From: Heliopora coerulea
Taxonomy: Eukaryota; Cnidaria; Anthozoa; Scleralcyonacea; Helioporidae
Assembly: GCA_030142905.1 (NCBI GenBank)
Contig: JASJOG010000017.1
Location: forward strand, 2,604,001-2,668,000
Length of the DNA stretch: 64,000 bases
Reading direction: 5' to 3'
Each line of letters starts with the position of its first letter. Position 1 is the stretch's first letter. Of the stretch, positions 12,101 through 24,100 are shown in pieces. Under the pieces are notes generated by a model. The model made no database searches. It was given only the letters and a program-made list of their open reading frames with translations, and was not told the origin of the DNA. Both the position numbers and the translations under genes were made by a program.

Positions 12101-15100
12101 TTAAGGTGAAGGAGAAAAAGGAAAAAATCAAAACAACACGTAAACATTAGGTCATTTCCTCTCATGTTGTTTCGATTTTTTCCTTTTTCTCCTTCACCTT
12201 AATCCCTGTTTTGACACCTCATTTATTCTCTCCTTGTCTCATCTCTATTTTTGTAATCGTGTAGGTTATTTAAGCCGAAAATTCTCATGTAAACAGACAT
12301 TCTGATGATGTTGCTTGTAAAGTAACGAAACGTTAGTTCCTAATTAAAGTATTTTCCAAAGTATCCTGATGTGTTTATTTGCGATATGGGCTTCCTGAAA
12401 ATTATTTGCTGGGCAATAATCTTTATTACTAGACTTCGATTTTCGCCTGGTATTTCGATAGCCGATATTTCGGCAAATGTAAACGCCTTTCGAACAACCA
12501 AGCCCAAAGAAATGATGTGCAACAAAAACTCTACACTCTTCTTTGACTGCTTTATCACAACGCAGCGTGTTGGGTGTTTCCGTGGTCCAGGTGGTTTTCA
12601 GTATTTGCAAAGAGAAAACTTGTCGATGCTTGGGGCATACGAAGATTTCATTTATTTGTTGCAAATGCAAATCACATAAACTCAAATGGCTACGATTTGT
12701 TCGTACTCACTCACACGATTCCATGTTAAATGCACGAAAAACATACGACTATCGACAAACTCACTAGTATTTTATTAGTATTTTATTTCCAATCAAATAA
12801 ATTCCTATCCACGTCTCGAAATCGTAAAAAAGAGATAGAGAAAAGAGTACTCAGTGAATTTTAGTTCATAACTTATTTAATTGATTCTACTGTGTGCAGC
12901 TCACATCCCAGCTTGTTGTAACTATCATTTGAACGCGTGACTGCTACCATTGAAACACAATCTTACGGCCATGAGGCAAGAGGGTCGAGAGTTTTAGTCG
13001 AAGATAGAAGGTAGGTCGAAAATTGTTAATAAGGTCAAAGTGTTTGATTTTAGTCTATCCAGCTTTATTCATATCTATTAAAGAGTTCAGGTCTTAAATG
13101 CATGAATGACATGTGTATCGAACTGTGACTGCCAGTCCACCGAATGGATATCAAAACGCTGCAGCAACATATTTTTGAAAGGCATTCTTTACTTTTCCCT
13201 TTAGTTATCACGACCACTCTTTTTTCCTTGCACGCTAATTTTTCCCCAGTTGCGAACAACAATAGCTGATAACGATTGCACCTAACCAGGAAGTATGTAT
13301 ACCGGACACTGCATGACATGTCATTTAGGACCAAGTTCCTATCACCAATAGCTTCATTCTAAATTCTAAGTCTAATTAATGTCAGCAACCGTTTACGTGC
13401 CATTCACTTCCACGCAAGTCAGTTACTTTTAAGTTCACCGTGCATAAAGGTTTGATGCAGCAAGCTGACAAAACCACTAAAAACACAGAATCCCTGTGCT
13501 CAAAAACACTTTAACCACAAAATACTTCTATTTTCTTATGCTTTTTAGCAGTTGTTTGGCCAGTATAAATCGAAACATTCAGTAGTCTGAGTGGGATTTG
13601 CAAGAAATAAGACAACGAAAATAAGCTATTTTGGCCGATTTGACTTGTTAGCGAAATGGAGATTGCAAATGATCATTTTTCGTCGACTTTTCTTTTAATA
13701 AAATTTCAAATGCGTCGTTTTAGTACTCCTACGATGTCAGTAAAGAGATCTTTAAAATTTTAAACCAGCTACAGAACATTTTAGATCTTTGTAGATGCGA
13801 ATTTGTAAATATTGCTAATTTATGACCGCTGAACAATGCATGTTTCGGCGACTTGGGACCTAAGAAACAATCAGCTCTAAAAAATTCATTTTTAAATATA
13901 CCCAATATTCAGTTACTATTGTACTAAAGTAGTTACACTAGCAAAGTTTGAAAGCAAGCCATTTTCTGATCCAAACTGCAGTGGCTTTTACTGTTACTAC
14001 CTCTTGAAAACGGACGAGACCAAAATAGTAGCCTTAGATGATTTACATTTACAAACCTTTATTGATATAACAAAGTGTCCTCCATTCTTTAAAAAATTGT
14101 GTGCATTAATGGCGACTATTCTGGCCTGATCGGGTTGAGCGACATCAGCAAAAATTGTGTCAACCATACCTGTTTGAATGACAGACGCACGTTTGATTAC
14201 AACGGTTGGATGCCGAAATACTTTACTGCAGAGCTGAGGCAATGAAAACAACTCCATATCATAAAATTTATGTGTATGTTCACGATTTCATAACTTGTAG
14301 TTACATTATGCGGGACCCTTGATTAACCCTTTCCTGTTCGAGACGTATTCCCTTGACAAATAAAATCGTCTGGCATTAGCCAGAGTAAAATACGAAAGTT
14401 GAGTACGGACCGGAATGGGTTAAAAGTGGTGAAATAAAACCAACAGGATTTATCTAGAGCTGTATCTCGCGTAATCAGTGACCGCACGAGATAAAAGCTC
14501 TGGATAAATTTGTGATCGTAGATCTGTAATCCAAATCTTGGTCACTAGACCCTTCGAAACCATTTGACCATATTTCTAACATCAGAAAACTTATCTCGTT
14601 CACAGATTTCAGGCATTACAGATCGTGTGCAGGGTCGGCTATAAATGCCCAGTGTCAGATACATCTCCCGTCGCCAACTCAACAATAACGTCTACAACCA
14701 GTGTCAGCGACTGCGCCTCCGACCTTTCCAGCAACCCTTCCACCAGCCCTGGTAATAGAAAATTCTCACAGAACGACTTGACAATTGGTTATACCTTATC
14801 AAGCCCTTCTAGTCCCAAGACTATCGTCATTTAGCTTCTCAAAAACAACTTTTCCCCTTAATGAGGGAACATACAACATTAACAGACACGGTATCCCTTA
14901 CTTGCGAGATAGGGAACGGTCAGACATTTCATCTGGTTTTGTAAATTACGGTGTTGTGAAATCTTCGGGCAGGTAGTTTCGATGATGAGGACACGGTTAG
15001 GTAGATTGCTGAGTACGAATATTTTTGTAAACTTCAACGTTAACTTTTGTCCTGGACACGGAACAAGTCCAGTCTGCTTGGGTATTCTCCACTAAATGAA

Positions 15101-18100
15101 GTGTCAGCTCTAAATCTGATTGAACTGCACTAGAATTGCAAAGTGAAAACTTCGAAATGCCTGCTTGGGTGACACTACTCACATTTTTCGTAATAGACGT
15201 TCGGGTATACTCCCTGGAAAACACCACTATTTTGCTCCGACATCTGGAATTTCTCTACCAGGCCCAAAGTCTACGACCGGGGATTAATTCCAGTACTTCC
15301 TGCGCTTCTCCGATTATAGTCAGCGCAGTTTCTCATCTGTTGATATTGTACTCCTACCATCAAGCTCCTTTTTTAATAAAATCCCGAAACCTTCGACACT
15401 GTCTGTGTTTCAGGAGTCGCATTGGGGTAAAAAATTTTCGGCTGCAAAAAAAAACACCTCAACAACGCTATAGCATATTGCCAAGTCTTTCCGTACAGAT
15501 AAGCCAGGTCGTCCTCCCTCACGAGGAACCTGTGGCGCAATGCTAGGCCAACTACAGCTATAACAACAGCTATTATGACGTAAGATGTACTTAGGAGTAG
15601 TACGATCTTGCCCTAAGTTTCCGGAGAAGCTGATGCTGTGTCACACATGCGAGTTATTTAAACGAAAGCCCTCAAAATATTAGTGAGAATGCCTTAAAAA
15701 AGAAAGTAGTAAAATTCATGTTATAAAACACGTAAGTCGTCTGAGCTTACATCGTGCATACCTATTAACATTCTGTATTTATGGGGATGTCGAGCGTCCT
15801 CTATGATGGGAATCACGTTAGTCCTCTTCTTTGCCACATTAATCAGATCTCGACCAGATCTGTGAGAAAATTCCACAGCGTATACCAGACCTTCCTAAAT
15901 ATTTATCAAAAAATTTAATTACCAAGTGAAGAGTTAAACCAGCTAAATGGGAGACAAAGTAAGTAAGCAATTTAAAAGAAAGTTCAGCTACGAGTATTTG
16001 TTAAGTCCAACGGTTCTAAAATTTTGTGATAGTAATGATGCAACATGCCAACTGATAAAATCTCAAAAAATCCAAACTAGAGACAGAATTTATACAATGA
16101 GCTTAATAAAATCAGTCATCATCTACAACAGAAATTTTAACAGGTAGAAGAGTTGAAAGTTCCAATAGATAGATTAAATCTGTCAAAAAACAAATTTTTG
16201 GTCAAGTGCAGATTAACAGGCCACAATTAACTAGACAATCACGGGCTCAACTAAGGTAAAAACTAACCTAACGCAAACCAGCGAAGTCGATTTCTATACC
16301 TGGAATGCTAACTCCAAGTCATTTGGCCGGGGAAAATGTGAAGCCAAGATGGCTGCCCAAGGAGTTGAGTAATTTTTTCGACGCCGTTTTATCAGGCTTC
16401 TCGTCTGTTTGGGAATTTATTTTCGTGAAAAATATATATAACCCGTAACTCGGTTTGACTTTGTCGAAGTATATTTGAAATTCTTAAACTCATTCCTGTC
16501 TTGTGAAGAAATATTTCTGTGTATATTTTTATAGAAAACTCTTCAGAAAAGTGTAAAAAGTCACACAGGAGACAAAAACTGACATACAAGCCTGCGCACG
16601 GGACTGAAACTGACGTTCAAAATTGCCCTCCATTGCTCTCCAAGGGCGACCATCTTGGCTTCTCATTTGATTGGCCAGTTAGCATCCAGATATGGAAATC
16701 GAGTTCACTGACGCAAACCCAACATCAACCCCCCTAATCCTGAACCGAAAAGGTCAGCAGGTTTATCAGAATCCGCTAAACTGAACTCCAGCGCAAATTT
16801 TAATGTGAAATTCTGATGTAGGCACACTCCCTTCTAACAAATTTGTTTTACAATTTTTCCAACCGAACAGCAATCCACCAACAAATAAAAAAGTTTGGGT
16901 TAGTATATTTTTTCTTGAGATTGAATAGAATGTTTTTTTTTCTTGTCTTTGCCTCACCGACTTTCTTTCAGCCACTTGTTAAAAATCGAGGGAAGAATTC
17001 GCAGTTCATTTTCTATATGAATTTTTCTTAAAGGTAATCTGTTTATAACTAGTAACAACAGGTATCCCAGTAACGGTCACCCTCATGGGTCCACTTTACA
17101 ACAGGAGGAAACCGGAATACTCGGGGAAAGCCTGCCATGCTTGGTAAAGTGAAGCTGGACAACACTCTTCTCCCGTATGACCAAGGTAATTTTAATCAAA
17201 CAACTGCACAGAGCCGGGATACAACTCTAGTCACAGTGGTGAGAGACATGTGCACTTACAGTGCCACCAGCACTTTACACTCTATGTCAGTTATGGGAAA
17301 AATTGAATTAAAAAAAAAAAAAAAAAAGAAGCATACCGGTCCAACAATATCCGATACATGCGAAACTGTGGTTCCAGAGGCTGCACCTAGGTATAGCACT
17401 TTGCTTCCAGGTTTCATATGAATTTGATCAATGCCTCCTAAAATAGCTGCAGCCAGTTTGGATCGGAAAGGATTCCACACTCTATACTCAACTTTTTGAC
17501 CGTCATCAACCTATAAAATAGAATTTCTGATTCTTCAACTGTCCAAATCTACCTTCAACATTTTGGATATCAACTATTTCCTCCATTAACTCCCCGGGAG
17601 ACTAATTGATTTTAGTTCATTAAGTGGGATTAATATTAATTAAATATTCCGAGTGATAATTCTATAGTAACATGGAATAGAATGAAGCAGTGTATACGAA
17701 AAAGAAAAACCGTAGACATCTAAAAATCCCAGTTTTTCTCAATGGGTCACTCAGGGGCGTATTTAACCCGTTTTGATTGGGGGTGTGTCCAGCTTAACTT
17801 GCCCGAATAGTGCATCGTATCAAAAATTGCCGGAATTTAATTTGACGGGCATGCAACCCATATATGGTTTAGCTTCGTTCCGGCAGCCCTAATACGTAAA
17901 TTAAATATAAACTAGTACCCAAAAGGGACTTTGACCGACCTAACCAAACCAATTACGTATTTTTTCCCCCGAATTTTCTGTTTTTGCACAAACTTTGGGA
18001 GGAGGTGTCACACCCACATACCCCCCTATAAACTACGCCCCTGGAGTCACTGTAGACAGCATGTTTTCACAAAATAAAATGTTTTTACTAAACGAAAAAA

Positions 18101-21100
18101 TTATGTTTTGCATAGATGTAATAACAAAAAAACTGTGATTCGGGACATGCGTAAACATGTCGACCTAGTACGTTAGTTATATCGGTAAGAGCATATCTTT
18201 CTGGTGAAGAATTTCCTGCATCCGGTTCTCGTGGAAAAGGTTGGCACAAGTCGAAGTAGTTGGAAGTGATCACGAATGCATTTTTTTGTGGAATTTCAAT
18301 CTGAAACTATTGACTTTGATGGATTCGAAGGTCTCAGATTGGGGCTTAAAAGAGGAGGGGGACGCCTCGGCGAAACAGGTTTCAACGCCTGTCACAAAAC
18401 ACTTTAACGCTTTTCTACTCAATCTTGTGGTAATCCTACTGAATAATTCACTAGACTATCTACAGCAGATGAAAACCTTGGATTTCATTAGGAAAGCAAC
18501 CCCCCGAATTTCACTAAGAATTTTCATGAAGAAGAGTGGGATAGAAAGAATCACTCTACTAGGTAGATCTAGCGTTGAAAATTTTGAAATTCCCAAGTTT
18601 CTAGTATTAGTTTTAATGTAAATAGTTTAAACGTAACAGCGTCAGTAGAAGCCAATCGTCCACGTTGTAGAAGTCTTGAGGAAGACTGTTGTTGGGGAAT
18701 GACGTTTCGACAGCCTTGGTAACGGCAATTTTCAAGGTTATGTGCTAACTGTTATTCAGGTTCGCTTCAAGATAACCGCCACTGTGGATGTCGAAACGTC
18801 ATTCACCAACAACTTTATTTCTTAAGACGACTACCACAACCTGGACAGTTAGTTTATAACTTCTAAAAATTGCAAATAGGTTTCAAACTTCAGAATTTTC
18901 ACAAAGATCGTAATTGTGGAGTATACCAGACTGACCCAAAAGCTAATTCAGCAGCTAAAATCGAATTTGTTGTTAGAACCAACATTTACTTTTAACTTTG
19001 TCTTTAAATTTTATTTTGTCTTTAAAACATAGTGTATTGAAGAACACTGTCATCTTGAGAAGGCATGAACAAGTGCCACATCCTTAACCAGCATCTACCA
19101 AGGATGTTATCCCCCCCCCCCCCCTCTCCACCTTGTGTGCACTTCTGCACCACACCCACAGAAAATGCATCGCCAGTTTACGTATAAGATGAAGCCTGTA
19201 CAAACATTTGTTGACAACATACGTCAACTGAGATTTTTTTTTCACCATATACAGTTTCTCCCGGGGCGATGTTTCTTGTAACTAAAGCATCTTCTTTTCC
19301 GCGAGCTATGAAAACACCTAAGAAATAAACAAAAAAAAAAAAAGATTAGTGGAAACATGACGTAGTTTTGCACCTTTGTGTCCACCCCATTTTGAAGAAA
19401 AAGATGATTAATTTTCCGACATGATTGCAGACCAAATATTAGCATTGACGGCATTTGAATGCTCAGTTTAAGCCTTGAGTTCCCATAGTGATAAACAAAG
19501 GAGACGTCCATTCATTGCGTAACACTTTCTACATAAAGCATCATACTAAGAAAGATTGTGACAGTAACCCAGATTTTTCTGCAGGTTTACGCTGGCCCAG
19601 AAGGCTCTACGCAAATAGAAAAGCCACAACGCAAACAAAAAAAGTCGCAAAGGAAATAAAGTCACAGCATAAACAAAAAAGTGAAAGTCACGACGCAAAT
19701 AAACATGGTCACACAACACAAATTAAAAGTTAAAATCCACATGCGGGATCACCAGTAGCATTCTGCTATGCTGAATTAACATTGTTTAAGTGTACACGAA
19801 GGACAAAGTGTCATGATATTTGATGGAACATTTTACACAGTTGGATTCGAGAATAAAGTAATTTTGAACTTTCTTCATTCTCAACACCGTATTACAATAA
19901 GTTTGTCGATTAAAATGTTCACTAAAGATTTACCGGGCGAGAATCTTAGACGCAAAATGAAGGTGAGAGTCCAGCTCAAAATTCGGAGATTTAATGTCTT
20001 CAATCTCAAGAACTAGAAACACACGGATAACGTTTAATAGAAGTTGTCACTGTAAAATTTAATAGAACTTCTAAGCCCGTCTAAGTTTGTCGATTGTGAA
20101 CAGGCGCTTAATAAACAACGGCTTCAACGGAAGGAGGACTGTAATCGACAACCAAGAGTTAAGAGCTATTGTACATAGTAACATTTTGGGTCCTAGTCTA
20201 CTTTGAGCTATAGGATAGGCTGTTTGGTATGCACTTTGACTGGACGACAACTTCGTGTTCCCCGGGAACGCGTTGGCAACATTCTCAGTGAAGTTGATTA
20301 AGGAGGAACCAAGGAGAGAAGTAGAAGGTTGAGAAGGTAAAGGTACACCTGCTATGTTCCAAGGCGCGGAGGTCCAATGTAGATAGCTTCGTTAAAAATG
20401 CGGCGTTATTGAAGTTATACACTATCTAAAATATAGAAAACAAGCTTCTCGACGTTTCGAGCGAAGGGCCTTCGCTCGAAACGTCGAGAAGCTTGTTTTC
20501 TATATTTTAGATAGTGTATAACCTCAATAACGCCGCTGTTTACACCTGCTATAGTCCAAACGTTTGTTTCGATGTTGACGGAGAGTCTCCATACAAAAGT
20601 TAAGTTACAAGATTAATTTATAAGTTAATGAGAAATATGTTCCCTGACCACGATTTCCACGACAATCAAGCGATGAAGCCCTGATATGGCTTCAGTTTAT
20701 CATAGCCTGCAGACAATCAGTGGCGGAACGAGGTTAATTGCCGCCCGGGGCGGGAGTTGAAAATTCCGCCCCCTCCCCAGAAATAAAGAAAAAAAGAAGA
20801 CTCAAAAAGCAGGCATGCCCAAAGAATATTCTATCGACAAATAGAATATTCTGTCTCCACTATGTATGTTAACTCTTATTTCTAACCAGCGTTCATATGC
20901 AAACTTCTGTTCAACTGCGATCAATCTACAAAGAAATACTAATCAGTTGATTTTATCCACAACACGAGAATGATTTAATATCATCAATAAAATCGTTGGT
21001 TCACTGTGACTGTTATTCCAAATCCCCCTGGGTTGCCCGCACCTCTCTCGGTCAGGTAGAAAATATAGAATGAGCATTTATGGTAGTTATTCCATCCTAG

Positions 21101-24100
21101 TAACATTCTTTTACGCCGCTGCAAAAACTAAGCCAAATATTTATTTTAAACTGTTGTGGGTCAACGTTTTCAGGACACTTATGCCTGAAAATGTCGCCCC
21201 CAAAAAATGCTGCCCGGGGCAGCTGCACCTATTGCCCCCCTCTCGTTACGCCACTGTAGACACTGTAATGAATAATCATTTTAGCTGATATCACAAACTT
21301 GTCAAATCATTCTCCACAATTTCATCGCTAAATATAGTTCTGAAGATGAGTGTTTGAGACACAATATGTATGACCACAACTGAACTTGACTAACCACAAA
21401 GAAATACCGGAGGCTTAGTAACCAAAAATTCGTTTTGGATAACTTTCCACACCCAGCAAATGTGAGCTACTAATCCCTTGGTATCTAATGAAAGTAACGA
21501 AACTATTCCTGTAGTTTAACTTTCGTGAGGACACTTAACGTAAACGCATGAGCGGGCGTTTTGGCCATAGCTGGTGTACATTTGCCTTCCTCAACCTCCT
21601 GCTACTTGTCTCCCTGGCTTCCTCCTGGATCAAAGTCACGACAAACATTGGAACATAGTTCCCGGGTAACGTGAATGTTGTCGTTCAGTCAAAGTGCATA
21701 CCAAACAGCGCTGTAGCCCGTAGTGGACCAGGACTCGAAATCTTACCTTGTACAATTGCCCTCAACTCTTGACCGTCGATTACAATTCTCCTACCCCTGA
21801 AGCCGCAGTTGTACAGTTGCCTTTTAAGAATTGACAAACTTATCGTGTGATATAAAGTCGAATTGAATGTCCAAAATAAAGATGAGTCGATTGACCGGAA
21901 ACTCATCTACAAAGTCAATTGTTGCATAATAATTGGTGCAACAGGGTTTGTATTTCGAATGCAGATGACTACGCCCCCGTATATGAATGCTAAGCCACCC
22001 AAAAAACTCGCTTTATAACGAGGTCTTGGTGAAACAAATAAGTCTGTTTTTGCTGACATGATGAAAATAGGGAATCCAGAAAAGGCTGGCTGGTACCGAA
22101 AATCAGCCAAATAGGAACAAAATATTCTCCCTTGCTACGCATTACCCTGCCAAATAACGGGACAAACAGCAGAGCCCAACAAAAAAACACGAAGTAAAGT
22201 TATACTTTAAATAAAGTTTTTAATTGGACTGGTAATTTGGACAGGTATAGCCAGCAACACTGAGGTGATTGGTAAGCACCGATTAATTGGCTATTTTTGT
22301 AATCGGCTGTCTCTAATCCAAAATTACCTTATTCACGAATCCAACTGGAAAATATGACCCTATCAAATGTCATAACACTTTGTCCTTCTTTTACAGTTAA
22401 ACAATGTATATTCAAAACAGCGGAATGCCCGAGGAAATCTTATGACGAAGTGGCAACTCTTAATTTGTGTAGTGTGTCTTTATTCGCGTTGACCTTTATA
22501 ATTTGCGTAGAGTATTTTTGTATATTCCCTAGCGACTTCTTTGTTTGCGTCGTGACTTTTTTATTTGCGTCGTGACTTTTTGTTTCCTTTATGGCTTTTT
22601 TTTTTTATTTGGGTTGCGACTTTTTTATTAGCGTTGTTGCTTTTTCTATTTGCGTTGACCCTTCTGGGACACCGTACAGGTTTGGTCACAGGACATCACA
22701 ACACCTCGCTCCCTCACAGCCGTGTTTTCGGAGAATACTATTGCTTTGATGTATCTATTCTTAATATATCTTTGATTGACCTTTCACATTCATATTGTCT
22801 AAAAATATGTTTTTGAGACATCAGTACAAGAAGTGGTACCATGCGGGTTGGTAAGGGTTGACTTAATTGTTTATAAATGTTGAGGAAAAACTGTGATGAT
22901 TGTGAAAAACTAGTAAAATACGTAGGATTGGTTGGTAAAAGAGTCGACAAGCTGCGACTCCCCTCCAACTCAAAAACGGTAGTGGTAGCCAACTGGGCTA
23001 TGATTTTCTAGAACTACTAACAACAATAAAATGAAAAAATAACATTAATACAACAATGCTACTGGACACTTTCGGCTGTCACTTCAGTTTGTTATCTCAC
23101 CTTCATGTCTATGAGGTTCAACAACAACACGAGCTCCTCCCTTAAATCCTCCTACCACAAGAAAGTATAACTGGCGTTAGTGTTTCAATATCCAAGACAC
23201 TGTTTGAATAACATATGGTGATCCCTTATTTCAAACTCGAAACCGATGGTTTTTATGCAAATAAGACCTTGAATTTGCTCTGTCAAGGTGCTCATGAACG
23301 TAAGTTTAAGCTTTTTCTAGAAGAAACTGATGCTGGAGCTACTCCAGCCGTTGTAAAACTGAAGCTATAGCTGAAATACTGTAGCTGAATCCAAAGACTT
23401 TTTTAAGCAATTACAAATATCGAGCTTGCGGCGGTGACGTTCTGGTCAGTCTTTGTCTGGGGAGGCCAACATTAACTTTGGCACCCTATTGCTTTTAAAA
23501 TTTACGCCATGGACAGACACGATTGTCTGTGGAGGTCTGGGGACAGGGAACAAGCTCTCCAGTCATTTCCATGTCAACGCTCCATACTTGCGATAAGTAG
23601 TTCTACTGAATCTTAGATAATATGAGTGTCTCATAGTAATTGCAACATTACGTAAGTATCTAACAGAATTAACTACTGTATATAACATAACCATGTACTA
23701 TGTATATACTATGCATAACAAACAGTCAATCAACTTTTCAGAACTAAAATCTTGAATAAAGTCAAGGAAGCCCTTAAAAAACCAAATAAACTTCAAAACT
23801 TGGTTAAAATTTTGGTTCACACCATACAATCGTGCAGCTCGATGGGGGAAGAGAATTCATTGTCTTTGAGGCTCTTTTCCATCTCTACATGTAAAAACCT
23901 TATTTCAACTAATTTCTCACGTCGGCTCGTAAAATTCTGGCAACCGTTTTACGTCATTTCTTGCAGTTTTTGATGCACACTTGAAGCACAGTGCGCCCTC
24001 TAAAAATTTTAACAAGAGAGGGCCATGGCCTCCTCTGGTAGCAAGCAAACGATGAACCTAAGGAAATAAACTGTTGAAAATCGTCTTAGATTATTGTTAA

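Larger units (their letters stand above)
19588..22676. mobile_element. 3.1-kb palindromic DNA transposon with integrase-like remnants
   Basis: Terminal inverted repeats are TACGCTGGCCCAGAAGG (left) and TACGGTGTCCCAGAAGG (right end, reverse complement), flanked by a perfect 6-bp duplication CAGGTT (19582-19587 and 22677-22682). Both subtermini carry degenerate tandem arrays of ACGCAAATAAA/AAAGTC words. Both arms encode decayed pieces of one integrase-like protein, reading inward: the left arm on plus (19813-20340), the right arm on minus (about 22390-21560). The centre holds two later insertions, a foldback at 20401-20535 and a hAT MITE at 20718-21256. The superfamily is not certain. A retroviral-type integrase with a 6-bp duplication would suit a Ginger- or Polinton-related element. 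Confidence 0.7.

Noticed and set aside
12344..12685. Minus-strand 113-codon frame with a CPKHR motif
   Set aside because: CPKHR with flanking Cys residues recalls a zinc-binding segment in some cnidarian proteins, but half of the frame is the foldback repeat arm and nothing else matches.
16050..16125. Box C/D snoRNA in a fibrillarin intron (minus-strand GATGATGA)
   Set aside because: A C-box-like word is present but there is no D box (CTGA) at the right distance and no terminal stem.
22445..22668. CRISPR-like array of short repeats
   Set aside because: The repeats are degenerate, contiguous and lack unique spacers; they are the subterminal array of the palindromic transposon.
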